A DNA stretch of 64,000 nucleotides from the NCBI RefSeq assembly GCF_900156285.1, contig NZ_FTNC01000002.1, positions 1-64,000 of the forward strand, written 5' to 3'. The first letter of the stretch is position 1. Each line of letters begins with the position of its first letter. This DNA comes from Halanaerobium kushneri. GTDB lineage: Bacteria > Bacillota > Halanaerobiia > Halanaerobiales > Halanaerobiaceae. Under the pieces are notes generated by a model that saw only the letters and a list, made by a program, of their open reading frames with translations, did no database searches and had not been told where the DNA came from. This document shows positions 25,880 through 36,743 of this stretch, in pieces. The position numbers were made by a program, and so were the translations under genes.

Positions 25880-27324
25880 ACCTTACTTTAATTATAGCAA
25901 TACCACTACTTATGTCTTTTACAATGCCAATTTTTAAAATGCTTAATCAAAAACTGCCAAAGGTTATAGCTCTTTTAACAACAGCCTTTAATCTTTTAGT
26001 TCTGACAGCAAATTTTTCTCAAATTATGGATTCAGCCATAATAATAGAACTTGGCGGCTGGCAGGCTCCTCTGGCAATTAATCTCTATGTAGGACCTCTG
26101 GCCTTATTGGCAGCGTTTTTAATCAACGGTAGTGCCTTTATACTATCAATATATAATTTAACTCAGGATTATAAATTTGATGATAAATTCTACCTTTTAT
26201 TTTTAATGATAACTGCCGGTGCCAGTGGAATGGTGATGACCGGTGATTTATTCAACCTTTTTGTTTTTATTGAAATTACAAGTATTGCTGCCTACAGCTT
26301 AACTGCTTTTGCCGGCAGAGACAGCTACGAAGCCAGCTTTAAATATTTAGTCATCGGGGGAATCGGCTCAGTTTTTATGCTGCTTGGAATAGGATTTACC
26401 TATTCAGCAGTCGGCAGTCTTAACCTGGCTGAAATAGCAGCTTCAGCAGGCCTGATCAACCCGCTTTTACTGCAGATTACAGCACTCTTATTTTTAATCG
26501 GAGTCGGAATTGAGGCAGAATTATTCCCGCTTAACTTCTGGGTGCCTGATCTTTATACTGAAGCTCCAACAGCAGTTAGCGGAATTATGAGTGGAGCAGT
26601 CTCAGCAGCAGGAATCTATGCTTTGGCTAGAATATTTTTCACCCTTTTTCCTGCTCAATCATTTTTAAATTATCTGCTCTATTTAGGGGCCATCACCTTA
26701 ATCTTAGGTGAACTGATAGCCTATCAGCAAAAAAATATTAAAAGAATGCTGGCCTACTCAAGTTTAGCCCAGATGGGATTGATTGTAGCAGTAATCAGTC
26801 TGGGAACTGAGGGAGCCGTTAGAGCTGGACTTTTTCAGCTGGTCAATCATTCAATTTTAAAAATTCTGCTCTTTATCAGTGCTGGAGTTCTAATCTCAGC
26901 AGCAGGCAGTAAAAACATAGACGACTTAGCCGGTCTGGGCAGCAAAAAGAAAACTGCAGCCTTTGGCTTTACCATTGCTGCCATGGGGATACTTGGTGTG
27001 CCATTTTTGAATGGCTTTATCAGTAAGTTTATGATTATCAGCAGCAGTTTAAATGCAGATCAATTTCTGCTGACAGTATTAATACTGCTGGCTGCCGTGA
27101 TAGAAATTGCCTATTATTTAAAAGTAGTACAGAAATTATATTTTGAAGATTTAAAAATTGAAGTTAAAAAAACAGCTGTAATTACTATACCGGTTGTTTT
27201 ACTGACTCTAATGATTTTCGGCCTGGGAATTTATCCCCAGCTAATTGCTGACCCCCTGGAAAAAGCGGCAGCAGAACTTATCAACAATGGTAGTTATATT
27301 ATGACAGTTTTAGGAGGGATGTAA
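25873..27324 (+). CDS. antiporter-like proton-translocating subunit, MrpD/NuoN type (first copy)
   Basis: The 483-residue protein has about 14 membrane helices of the Mrp/Nuo antiporter type. The TM5 glutamate is Glu134 in FNLFVFIEITS. The usual TM7 lysine (KAxxFPLHxW) is replaced by Glu214 in GVGIEAELFPLNFW. The lysine in HSILKILLF is present. AAGGGGGT lies before the ATG. This is the first of two such subunits; having two is a feature of Mbx as opposed to Mbh complexes. Confidence 0.9.
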   Translation: MVNLTLIIAIPLLMSFTMPIFKMLNQKLPKVIALLTTAFNLLVLTANFSQIMDSAIIIELGGWQAPLAINLYVGPLALLAAFLINGSAFILSIYNLTQDYKFDDKFYLLFLMITAGASGMVMTGDLFNLFVFIEITSIAAYSLTAFAGRDSYEASFKYLVIGGIGSVFMLLGIGFTYSAVGSLNLAEIAASAGLINPLLLQITALLFLIGVGIEAELFPLNFWVPDLYTEAPTAVSGIMSGAVSAAGIYALARIFFTLFPAQSFLNYLLYLGAITLILGELIAYQQKNIKRMLAYSSLAQMGLIVAVISLGTEGAVRAGLFQLVNHSILKILLFISAGVLISAAGSKNIDDLAGLGSKKKTAAFGFTIAAMGILGVPFLNGFISKFMIISSSLNADQFLLTVLILLAAVIEIAYYLKVVQKLYFEDLKIEVKKTAVITIPVVLLTLMIFGLGIYPQLIADPLEKAAAELINNGSYIMTVLGGM

Positions 27325-29190
27325 GTGCTGACAAATTATATATTCATCCCGATTGCAGCAGCTTTTATAGCCTATATTTTAAATAAGAGGAATCGAAAAG
27401 CTGGAGCAGTTATTACAGCTTTAGTTTCAGCTTATTTACTTTTAAGTCTGACTGCATTATATGGCAGATGGGATATAACTCAAAGCTTTAATCTTAGTTT
27501 AATGGGATATAAAATTGACTTTTTACTGGCAGTTAATCCGCTTTCCTGGCTCTTCGCAGTCATGACAGCAGCAATTTCGATTTTAATTGCCTTATTTTCT
27601 ATTAACTCACAGGAGAATTTTAAGTTCTCTTCTGTTTTCAACTTAAACTTTCTAATCATAATCGGTAGTATGATTGGAATTGTTTTTGCCCGTGATTTCT
27701 TAACTCTTTTTATTTTCTGGGAGTTAATGACCTGGACTTCCTTTTATCTGATCTCAGCCGGGAAAAAGAAAATGGCAGGAAGAGCAGCCTATAGGTACAT
27801 TATTTTAAGTGCCGGAGCAGCTTATGCATTTTTAATGGCCGCGATTTTTATCTTTCAGCAGACAGGAAGCTTTGCCTTTGACTCTGCAGCTGAATTTTTA
27901 GTGGCTAATTCTCCAGCTCAGTCAATTATGCTGCTTTTAGTTATCAGCTTACCCTTTATAGTCAAAGCCGGTATCTTCCCTCTTCACATCTGGGTTAAGG
28001 ATGCTCATGGTAATGCGCCCAAGGAGTTTTCTCCTTTTCTTTCTGGAATGATGCTTAAAATAGGAATCTATGGAATGATCGTTGTTTTCTATCAGCTTTC
28101 CTTCTTTAAAATAATAGAAAATACTATCGCTTACCGTGGACTGCCGCTTTTAAGTTATTTATTTGCTCTTTTGGGAGCAGTTACAATAATTACAGGAACA
28201 ATACTCGCCATCAGACAGGAAGATATGAAAAAATTAGTAGCTTATTCCTCTATTTCTCAAATGGGCTATATAATTATTGGAATTGCAATCGCAACTCCTT
28301 TAGGATTTAGCGGCTCAATGCTGCATCTAATGAATCACTTAATCTTTAAATCAACTATCTTTCTGGCTCTGGCTGCGGTAATTTACAGAACTGGAACAAC
28401 TAAAATGTATGAGATGGGTGGCCTGATCTTTAGAATGCCGCTGACCTTTGCTGCTTATTTGACAGCAATTATTGCTCTTGCAGGTATTCCACCTACAAAC
28501 GGCTTTATCTCCAAGTGGGTTATCTATCAGGCTTTAATTGAAAAGGGATATCTATTTCTGGCAATTGCTGCCTTTTTCGGCAGTATAGCCTCCTTTATGT
28601 ATGTCTTTAAGCCCTTAAGCACTGTATTTTTAGGTCAGTTAAAACCTCAGCATCAGAATATTAAAGAGGTTCCTCTGTTGATGAAAATACCGATGCTGAT
28701 CCTGATTTTAGTAATCGTTTTATTTGGAGTTTTTCCAGGAATTCAGATGAATATTATCAATCAAATTTCTGGCTATTTAGGTATAGAAACTGTTAACTAT
28801 ACTCTCTACAGTATTCAGGGAGCAAATGGAGCCTGGAATTCTCTTTTAATCTTTAATATCTTCTCAGCTGGATTTATCATAGCACTCTTGCTCTTTAGTT
28901 TTGCTAAAAAATCTAAACTGGTTGGTCTGCTGGACACCTACAGTTCTGGTGAATATATTACAGATGCTGAAAGTTATCATTATGCTTATCAATATTATAG
29001 ACCCTTTGATAGATTATTTGATAATCTAGCAGCTAAAAGTTTAACTGACTTTTATGAAACTTTAACTAAAAACCTGGTTAGAAGTGGTGAGGGCTTAAGA
29101 AGAGCTCTTGCAGCCGGTAAGCTGCAGAACTATGCTCTTTATTCAGTCTTATTATTTGTTATTCTAGCTGCAGTGGGGTGGATAATATGA
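27325..29190 (+). CDS. antiporter-like proton-translocating subunit, NuoL/MrpD type (second copy)
   Basis: The 621-residue protein has the antiporter core with Glu133 (FIFWELMTW) and Lys214 (FIVKAGIFPLHIW). After about residue 490 comes a C-terminal extension ending in helices. The GTG start is adjacent to the stop of the first antiporter-like gene. The segment VKDAHGNAPKEFSPFLSG is typical of hydrogenase-type antiporter subunits. It would carry protons or sodium when the peripheral arm is reduced. Confidence 0.9.
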   Translation: MLTNYIFIPIAAAFIAYILNKRNRKAGAVITALVSAYLLLSLTALYGRWDITQSFNLSLMGYKIDFLLAVNPLSWLFAVMTAAISILIALFSINSQENFKFSSVFNLNFLIIIGSMIGIVFARDFLTLFIFWELMTWTSFYLISAGKKKMAGRAAYRYIILSAGAAYAFLMAAIFIFQQTGSFAFDSAAEFLVANSPAQSIMLLLVISLPFIVKAGIFPLHIWVKDAHGNAPKEFSPFLSGMMLKIGIYGMIVVFYQLSFFKIIENTIAYRGLPLLSYLFALLGAVTIITGTILAIRQEDMKKLVAYSSISQMGYIIIGIAIATPLGFSGSMLHLMNHLIFKSTIFLALAAVIYRTGTTKMYEMGGLIFRMPLTFAAYLTAIIALAGIPPTNGFISKWVIYQALIEKGYLFLAIAAFFGSIASFMYVFKPLSTVFLGQLKPQHQNIKEVPLLMKIPMLILILVIVLFGVFPGIQMNIINQISGYLGIETVNYTLYSIQGANGAWNSLLIFNIFSAGFIIALLLFSFAKKSKLVGLLDTYSSGEYITDAESYHYAYQYYRPFDRLFDNLAAKSLTDFYETLTKNLVRSGEGLRRALAAGKLQNYALYSVLLFVILAAVGWII

Positions 29191-30083
29191 TAGATATAAT
29201 TTATAGAATCGGACATTTTGTTCTAATCACAGTTTTTTCAATGGCTCTTGGACTGCTCTTTATGGGCATTGCCCGTAAAATTGTGGCCAGGATTCAAAAA
29301 AGATATGGTCCTCCTGTTTATCAGCCCTATCTTGATGTTTTAAAGTTATTTGGAAAAGATGCTATAACGCACGGATTTATCTTTGACTTCGGTGCGATTA
29401 TGGCTCTCGGGGGAGTGATTGCAACCTTATTCTTTATTCCCCTTGGCAGCTGGCAGCTCTATTCAATGGAGGGAACTGTAATCCTGGTAATCTATCTTTT
29501 AGCAATTGCTTCTCTCGGAATGGCAATGGGAACTGTTGGTTCTGGTAATCCTCAGGCTTCAGTTGGAATTTCCAGAGCCTTAATGCAGATGTTAGGTTAT
29601 GAACTGCCCTATCTGGTCATTTTATTTGCGCTGATCTATAGATACCAGACATCTTCTGTCTGGGGGCTGATGCAGGCCCAGGCTGGAAGTTTTTTAAACT
29701 GGAATCTCTTTGCCTATCCGCTGATGGCTGCAGTTGCCTTTGTGGTGCTAATTGGAATGATGGGCAAAAAACCCTTTGATTCTATGATTGCTCCATCGGA
29801 GATTGGGTCTGGCCCGGTTGTAGAATCCGGTGGTAAGTATCTCGGTATGCTGCTCTTACAGAAGTCAATCACAATTATTATTGAACTGGCCCTTTATGTC
29901 AACCTCTTTTTAGGAGGGGCGGAAAACATTCTAATCTTCACTTTTAAAATGCTTATAGTCTGGGTTTTAGCAACAATGTTCGGCAGCCTTTTCCCCAGAT
30001 TTAGAATTGAAGATGGAATTAAGTTTTTCTGGAAGTGGCCTTTAGGAATAGCAATTTTACAGGCAATATATATAATTACTTAA
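29187..30083 (+). CDS. NuoH/MbhM-like membrane anchor subunit
   Basis: The protein of about 298 residues has eight helices and the motifs GPPVYQPYLDVLKLFGK and GKKPFDSMIAPSEIGSGP. These form the quinone-site-derived interface in complex I and the anchor of the peripheral arm in hydrogenase-type complexes. The start at 29187 overlaps the previous stop (ATGA). It joins the antiporter module to the electron-transfer arm. Confidence 0.9.
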   Translation: MIDIIYRIGHFVLITVFSMALGLLFMGIARKIVARIQKRYGPPVYQPYLDVLKLFGKDAITHGFIFDFGAIMALGGVIATLFFIPLGSWQLYSMEGTVILVIYLLAIASLGMAMGTVGSGNPQASVGISRALMQMLGYELPYLVILFALIYRYQTSSVWGLMQAQAGSFLNWNLFAYPLMAAVAFVVLIGMMGKKPFDSMIAPSEIGSGPVVESGGKYLGMLLLQKSITIIIELALYVNLFLGGAENILIFTFKMLIVWVLATMFGSLFPRFRIEDGIKFFWKWPLGIAILQAIYIIT

Positions 30084-30098
30084 GCAGGAGGTTTTAAA

Positions 30099-30632
30099 AT
30101 GAATAACAACTTTGTTAAAGGGAGCTGGCAGGAAATTCTTGACTGGGCCCAGAATAAATCGATAAATATGCTTCATTACTGTACCGGCTGTGGTGCTATT
30201 GAACTGCCGCCTACCATGACTTCTCGCTATGATATGAGTCGTTTTGGTATCGGTCCAGCAGCTACTCCGCGCCAGGCAGACTTACTATTAGTAACTGGCT
30301 ACTTAAGCACCAAAACTCTAAGACGCTTAATCTATACCTATGAGCAGATGCAGGCGCCAAAATTTGTGGTCGGCTTTGGCTCCTGCACCATCAATGGTGG
30401 TATGTACTGGGATTCATATAATACAATCAAACAGCTGGATAAATATCTGCCTGTTGAAATGTATATTGCAGGCTGTATGCCGAGACCGGAGGCTATTTTA
30501 GATGGTCTGCTTAAATTGAAGAAAATGATAGCAGACGGTGAGGCAGATGGCTACCAGCGCTATCAGGATAATTTAGAATACTACCATCAGAATCAGGAAG
30601 CCGTTTTAGGGGAGGTGCAGAGAACACAGTGA
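30099..30632 (+). CDS. NuoB/MbhJ-like subunit with the proximal [4Fe-4S] cluster
   Basis: The 177-residue soluble subunit has cysteines in YCTGCGAIE, GFGSCTINGG and AGCMPRPE, which bind the proximal cluster. The CxxC spacing of the first pair is that of group 4 hydrogenases and Mbx, not the tandem CC of complex I. AGGAGG precedes the ATG at 30099. Confidence 0.92.
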   Translation: MNNNFVKGSWQEILDWAQNKSINMLHYCTGCGAIELPPTMTSRYDMSRFGIGPAATPRQADLLLVTGYLSTKTLRRLIYTYEQMQAPKFVVGFGSCTINGGMYWDSYNTIKQLDKYLPVEMYIAGCMPRPEAILDGLLKLKKMIADGEADGYQRYQDNLEYYHQNQEAVLGEVQRTQ

Positions 30633-31126
30633 GAAATGAAAAAGATCTCTTACAGTTAATGAATGCTCATTTTGAACCACTAAAACTGGAAATCAAACGC
30701 AAGCAAAATGTCTCTGTAGAATTTAAAAAAGAGGAACTTATTCAGGCCCTTTCCTTTTTAAAATCTCATTCCTACAGACATCTATCTACAATCAGCTGTG
30801 TTGACTGGCCTGAAGAGGGAGAATTCGAATTAGTCTATCATCTCTTTTCCTATGATGACCTGATCAATATCAGCCTAAAAACTAGAATTAAGCGTGATCC
30901 CGGCATTTTTCAGACCGCAAAGGAAATCTGGCCGGTGGCTGAATTTTACGAAAGAGATATCCACGATTTTTTTGGTGTCAAATTTAAGGGTAATGATAAT
31001 TTAGAAGAATTAATTTTGGAGAACTGGCAGGAGATCCCTCCCATGCGCAAGGACTTTGATACCAGAAAATTTGTTAATGATAAATATGAATGGAGGGATT
31101 ACAATGGACAAAAACACACAGACTGA
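30629..31126 (+). CDS. NuoC/MbhK-like subunit
   Basis: This 165-residue subunit has the family end motif ERDIHDFFGVKFKGN, followed by PPMRKDFD. The GTG start at 30629 overlaps the previous stop. It has no cofactor and helps assemble the arm with the next subunit. Confidence 0.9.
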   Translation: MRNEKDLLQLMNAHFEPLKLEIKRKQNVSVEFKKEELIQALSFLKSHSYRHLSTISCVDWPEEGEFELVYHLFSYDDLINISLKTRIKRDPGIFQTAKEIWPVAEFYERDIHDFFGVKFKGNDNLEELILENWQEIPPMRKDFDTRKFVNDKYEWRDYNGQKHTD

Positions 31127-32213
31127 AATATTTTTTGGACCCAATCACCCCGGAGTACCTGGAAATTACGGAATCAACTATGAATTTGAAGGAGATACAG
31201 TAACTTCTGCCCGGGCCAATGCAGGTCACCTGCACCGCGGTTTTGAAAAACTGATGGAAGAAAGAATATGGATTAAAAATACAGCCTTAGTTCCCCGGAT
31301 TTGTGTTGAAGAACCGGATATCAACGAAATGGTTTATGCCATGGGCTTTGAAGCAATTGGAGAAATTGAAGTTCCCCGCCGGGCTGACTATATCCGTTCA
31401 ATAATTCTGGAACTGGCAAGAATTCAGGGTCACATCTTCTCTATTGGAGGTAATGCAGCTGGAATCGGTCAGTACACAGTCATGCACTGGGGAACCCTTA
31501 CCCGAGATTACCTTCTAGACATTTTTGAAGAAATTACTGGAGCCAGAGTCTACCACATCTATATTCGACCGGGTGGTGTTAGGCAGGATATTGAAGATGA
31601 AACCTTAGATAAAATTCTCGATTTAATGGATGAACTTGAAAATGAACGCTTCCCTGATCTGCAGAAGGCACTTTTTGAAAATCCTAATGCTCAAAAAAGG
31701 TGGCAGGGCAAGGCTGTGATCACTAAAGAAGAGGCTATAGAAATGGGAGCAACCGGGCCTGTCTTAAGAGCCAATGGTGTTCCCCACGACCTCCGCAAAA
31801 TGATGCCCTATGCAGCCTATGATGATGTTGAATTTGAAGTTCCAACAGGTGAAAATGGTGATGCCTGGGATAGAATAAAAATTGCCAGAGATGACATGCT
31901 TCAGAGTATAAAAATTATCAGACAGTTAATCAATAAGATCCCTGATGGACCTGTACAGGCTGATCTTGGAAATGGCTTAAAGTATAAGATTCCTAAAGGT
32001 GATGCCTATGTTAAAATCGAATCCAAGCGCGGTGAATACGGATATTATATGGTCTCTGACGGCAGCTTAAAACCATATCGAGTTCACGTTAGAGGAGCTT
32101 CTACTCCACTCGGCTTATATGGAGTTAGAGAATTTTTACCGGGTACTAGAATAGCTGATGTTCCAGTCTGGGCCAAAAGTCTCGGAATCTGTCCGCCAGA
32201 ATTTGATCGTTAA
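31104..32213 (+). CDS. NuoD/MbhL-like large subunit without the usual nickel ligands
   Basis: The protein of 369 residues is the homologue of complex I subunit D and the hydrogenase large subunit, with HLHRGFEKLM, ARIQGHIFSIGG and GRPGG-like IRPGGVRQD. In active NiFe hydrogenases two CxxC motifs hold the metal. Here the first region reads VPRICVEEPD and the last GICPPEFDR, each with one cysteine. It is therefore not expected to be a normal hydrogenase. The ATG at 31104 has GGAGGGAT before it and lies inside the previous gene. Mbx/Mbs proteins, which act on polysulfide, also have reduced ligand sets. Confidence 0.9.
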   Translation: MDKNTQTEIFFGPNHPGVPGNYGINYEFEGDTVTSARANAGHLHRGFEKLMEERIWIKNTALVPRICVEEPDINEMVYAMGFEAIGEIEVPRRADYIRSIILELARIQGHIFSIGGNAAGIGQYTVMHWGTLTRDYLLDIFEEITGARVYHIYIRPGGVRQDIEDETLDKILDLMDELENERFPDLQKALFENPNAQKRWQGKAVITKEEAIEMGATGPVLRANGVPHDLRKMMPYAAYDDVEFEVPTGENGDAWDRIKIARDDMLQSIKIIRQLINKIPDGPVQADLGNGLKYKIPKGDAYVKIESKRGEYGYYMVSDGSLKPYRVHVRGASTPLGLYGVREFLPGTRIADVPVWAKSLGICPPEFDR

Positions 32214-32329
32214 AGCTGAACTTAAAAATTATAATTACTTTTTAGTGAATCTGTATCAGCTCAAATTGAAATTTATTTTATGAAAATTAACTTTAATTAA
32301 TATAATCGAAGACTAATGAGGTGAAAAAA

Positions 32330-34129
32330 TTGGCTAATGATAAAAAAAGCATCTTCTCTCCTGTAACAGCTTTTAAAAACTTAGTTAAAAAACCGGAAAC
32401 TGTCCGCTATCCGGCAGAATCTAATGATGCAGCTAAAAGATACAGGGGTTTTCATATTAACGATTTAGAAGAATGTATAGGCTGTTCTACCTGCCAGGAA
32501 GTATGTGTCAATGATGCTATCTCAATGGTAGAAATGCTTGATGTACCAGCTGAGGAAGGCCAGCGCAATGAGAGGCCGCAGATTGATTACGGCCGCTGCT
32601 GCTGGTGTGGACTCTGTGTTGATGTCTGTACAACAGGTTCTTTAGAAATGAGCCGTGATTACAGCTATATTGATCTTGATCCTGATACATTTATAGTAAC
32701 ACCAGCTGAAAACGATATTAACCAGGTTGAGCATCCTCTGGGTTATTTAAGAGATCAAAGTTCAGATCTACTTGATTTAAAAAGAATTGAAATGGAAATG
32801 CTGGAGCCTGAAGAAAGAATTGATTCCTTTATAGAAATAGTTGAAGGTTTTTCGAAAGAGCAGGCAGAAAAAGAAGCTTCCCGCTGTGTGGAATGTGAAA
32901 TCTGTACAGAAACCTGTCCGGCTAATATGAACATTCCGCAGTATATCAGGGGTATTTTTGATGATGATCTGGAAGAATCCCTGCAGCAGATTTATGAGGA
33001 TAATCCGCTGCCTGAAGTATGTGGTCGGGTCTGCACCCATAAATGTGAGGGAGTCTGTGCTCTCAGCCACCGTGGTGAGGCAATCTCTATCCGCTGGCTG
33101 AAACGCTATGCAGTTGACAATGTTGATTCTGCAGAGTACAAGCAGGTTTTAGGAACAGAAAAAATTGAACAGAATAATAAAAAAGTTGCGGTTGTTGGTG
33201 CCGGACCGGCCGGCCTTTCTGCTGCTCACTACTTAAGTGTAATGGGTTATCAGATCACTGTTTATGAAAGCAAGGAAAAAGCCGGAGGTATGATGCGCTA
33301 CGGTATTCCAGAATATCGTCTCCCTTATGATGCCCTGGATAAGGATATTGACTATATTGAAAGTCTGGGAGTAAACTTTGTCTTTAATACCAGAGTCGGT
33401 GAAGATATTGAACTTAAAGAATTACACGAAAACTATGATGCAGTATTTGCAGCTACCGGTCTCCATAACGGCCGCAGTACCAGAGTTCCCGGTACTGAAA
33501 ACAATAATGTCTATCAGGCGGTAAACCTGCTGGCAGATATTGCCCGCGGTAAAGAAGTTCCTGTAACTAAAAGACTGGTAGTTATAGGTGGCGGTAATGT
33601 TGCAATGGATATTGCCCGCTCTATGGCCAGAATCCAAAAAGATAAGTACGGAGAAGTAGATATTACTGTTACTTCTCTGGAAACTGAGGATATTATGCCT
33701 GCTGACCAGGAAGAAATCGATGAAGCTCGGGAAGAAGGAATAGTCTTTAAACCCGGTCGGGGACCAAAAGAAATTGAAATTAATGAAGATGGTTCACTGG
33801 CCCACTTATGTACAAACTGCTGTGTTTCTGTTTTTGATGAAGATATGAATTTCAACCCCACTTATGATAACAGTGATATTGAAAATTATGAATGTGATAT
33901 GGTAATCGAGGCTATCGGTCAGGGTGGTGATAACTCTTACATTGATGACCAGTTTGAAATTGAATATGCGGGCCCCAGAATTAAAATTAATGACTACAGC
34001 CAGACTTCAGTTAACTGGCTTTTTGCTGGTGGTGATATTGCCCGGGGGCCAGATGTAATAAATGCTATCAAAACCGGTCATGATGCTGCAGTTGGCATAG
34101 ATAAATACTTAAATGATTCTTTAAAATAA
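32330..34129 (+). CDS. fusion of a 2[4Fe-4S] ferredoxin domain and a GltD/NfnB-like NAD(P)H oxidoreductase
   Basis: The protein of about 599 residues has two CxxCxxCxxxC clusters (ECIGCSTCQEVC and CCWCGLCVDVC, about residues 48-95), like NuoI/MbxN. After it come the Fer4_20 cysteine region (RCVECEICTETC and CGRVCTHKCEGVC), an FAD fold (VAVVGAGPAGLSAA) and an NAD(P)H fold (VVIGGGNVAMDIARS), ending with FAGGDIARGPDVINAIKTG. It gives the complex a place to exchange electrons with NAD(P)H as well as ferredoxin. TTG at 32330 has GAGGTGA five bases upstream; a GTG at 32321 is an alternative. The operon ends at the palindrome at 34168. Confidence 0.9.
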   Translation: MANDKKSIFSPVTAFKNLVKKPETVRYPAESNDAAKRYRGFHINDLEECIGCSTCQEVCVNDAISMVEMLDVPAEEGQRNERPQIDYGRCCWCGLCVDVCTTGSLEMSRDYSYIDLDPDTFIVTPAENDINQVEHPLGYLRDQSSDLLDLKRIEMEMLEPEERIDSFIEIVEGFSKEQAEKEASRCVECEICTETCPANMNIPQYIRGIFDDDLEESLQQIYEDNPLPEVCGRVCTHKCEGVCALSHRGEAISIRWLKRYAVDNVDSAEYKQVLGTEKIEQNNKKVAVVGAGPAGLSAAHYLSVMGYQITVYESKEKAGGMMRYGIPEYRLPYDALDKDIDYIESLGVNFVFNTRVGEDIELKELHENYDAVFAATGLHNGRSTRVPGTENNNVYQAVNLLADIARGKEVPVTKRLVVIGGGNVAMDIARSMARIQKDKYGEVDITVTSLETEDIMPADQEEIDEAREEGIVFKPGRGPKEIEINEDGSLAHLCTNCCVSVFDEDMNFNPTYDNSDIENYECDMVIEAIGQGGDNSYIDDQFEIEYAGPRIKINDYSQTSVNWLFAGGDIARGPDVINAIKTGHDAAVGIDKYLNDSLK

Positions 34130-34167
34130 AAGATATTTATTGCTAATCCATGAGTAATAAATCCAGC

Positions 34168-34197
34168 AGGAGGAAAAATTAATTAATTTTTCCTCCT
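34168..34197. terminator. perfect 30-bp palindrome between convergent operons
   Basis: Two exact 15-base arms, AGGAGGAAAAATTAA and TTAATTTTTCCTCCT, meet without a loop. It lies 38 bp after the Mbx-type operon and before the 3' end of metA on the other strand. It probably ends transcription from both sides. Confidence 0.65.
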
Positions 34198-34278
34198 CTT
34201 ACAATAAACTAAAAAATTATTTTTCCTACAAAATTTAACTCACTTTATATTCTGCAGTTGCTTTTCTTTTTCCAGGAT

Positions 34279-35196
34279 TTATGCCAGTTTACTCAAATCA
34301 AATGGAGTTTCCTGATAGACATAATAATTCAACCAGTTAACAAATAAAAGATTGGCATGACTGCGCCAGCGCATCACTATTTCCTTTTCCGGATCATTAT
34401 CTCTGTAATAATTTTTGGGTGGTGCAATTTTCATTCCTTTATTAATATCTCTTAGATATTCATCCTGCAGGCTTTCGCGATCATATTCCGAATGTCCTGT
34501 AGCAAATACCTGCCTGCCATTTTTACTGGCAACAAGATAAATACCTGATTCCTCAGATTCCGCCAGAATTTCAAGCTCAGATATTTTTTCAATATCCTTC
34601 TTTTTAATTTCTGTATGCCGGGAATGAGGAACATAAAATAAATCATCAAAACCACGCATCAGTTTAACATGTTTTTTAGTCTTATAATGTGGAAAAACTC
34701 CAAACATTTTTTCCTCTAAAGGATATTTGGGTACTCCATAGTGATAATAAAGTCCAGCCTGACTTCCCCAACAAATATGAAAAGTAGAAAAAACATGATG
34801 CAGACTCCAATCCATTATTTTTTGAAGCTCATCCCAGTAATCTACCTCTTCAAATTCCAGAGTTTCTACTGGAGCCCCAGTAATAATCATTCCATCATAT
34901 TTATTGTTTTTTATTTCTTCAAAGGTGTTATAAAATTTAATTAGATGTTCTTCAGATGTATTTTTAGAATTGTGACTGGCCGGATGCATCAGATCAATAT
35001 CAATCTGCAGAGGTGAATTACCTATCAGCCGCAAAATTTGAGTTTCTGTTTTTATTTTAGTCGGCATTAAATTTAAAATTAATATTTTTAGTGATCTAAT
35101 ATCCTGATGAGTTGCCCGAGATTCTTTCATCACAAATATATTTTCATTCTCAAGTGTCTCTACTGCTGGTAATTCATCCTGTATTTTAATTGGCAT
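34279..35196 (-). CDS. metA: homoserine O-acetyltransferase (MetA family)
   Basis: The 305-residue enzyme activates homoserine for methionine synthesis. The nucleophile is Cys142 in HICWGSQAG. The acyl-donor position is Glu111 in [10 protein letters not shown]; family members with Glu111 use acetyl-CoA, while those with Gly111, as in E. coli, use succinyl-CoA. The neighbour metY uses O-acetylhomoserine, which agrees. AGGAGTGA precedes the ATG. It is the second gene after metY, with a 134-bp gap that holds a small hairpin at 35280-35292. Databases often label such proteins succinyltransferase. Confidence 0.92.
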   Translation of the reverse strand: MPIKIQDELPAVETLENENIFVMKESRATHQDIRSLKILILNLMPTKIKTETQILRLIGNSPLQIDIDLMHPASHNSKNTSEEHLIKFYNTFEEIKNNKYDGMIITGAPVETLEFEEVDYWDELQKIMDWSLHHVFSTFHICWGSQAGLYYHYGVPKYPLEEKMFGVFPHYKTKKHVKLMRGFDDLFYVPHSRHTEIKKKDIEKISELEILAESEESGIYLVASKNGRQVFATGHSEYDRESLQDEYLRDINKGMKIAPPKNYYRDNDPEKEIVMRWRSHANLLFVNWLNYYVYQETPFDLSKLA

Positions 35197-35330
35197 TTCT
35201 TCTCACTCCTAGCTTCTCAAAATCTTTTTAGAAATTTTTAATTTACAAGTTCGGAAAAAAGTTCCCCTATTCAATCACTGAGAAACTTTCTCCCGGCACT
35301 TAAAGACAAATATTTAATTTATACTTAACA

Positions 35331-36608
<1,278 letters not shown>

Positions 36609-36693
36609 TTAATTTCCTCCTCTAATTTTCTCTTCTCTAATTAACAATAAAATTGAGTGATCACTCTACTTGCAGCCTGTAAATAAGTCTGTA

Positions 36694-36730
36694 AAAAATA
36701 AAAATCCCACTACCTAAAAGTAGGAGTGGG
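36694..36730 (-). terminator. riboswitch-controlled terminator before metY
   Basis: On the minus strand CCCACTCCTAC pairs with GTAGTGGG around TTTTAG, followed by a run of T. It lies directly after the SAM-I aptamer and is the OFF-state terminator. Confidence 0.85.
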
Positions 36731-36743
36731 TAATTTACTTACT

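Noticed and set aside
31056-31103. upstream start at 31056 for the NuoD-like subunit
   Set aside because: It lies deep in the NuoC-like gene without a ribosome site; the ATG at 31104 has GGAGGGAT and begins the conserved protein.
33514-33861. 115-codon minus-strand frame opposite the fusion oxidoreductase
   Set aside because: It is antisense to the NAD(P)H domain and has no start context; the reading is explained by codon bias of the real gene.
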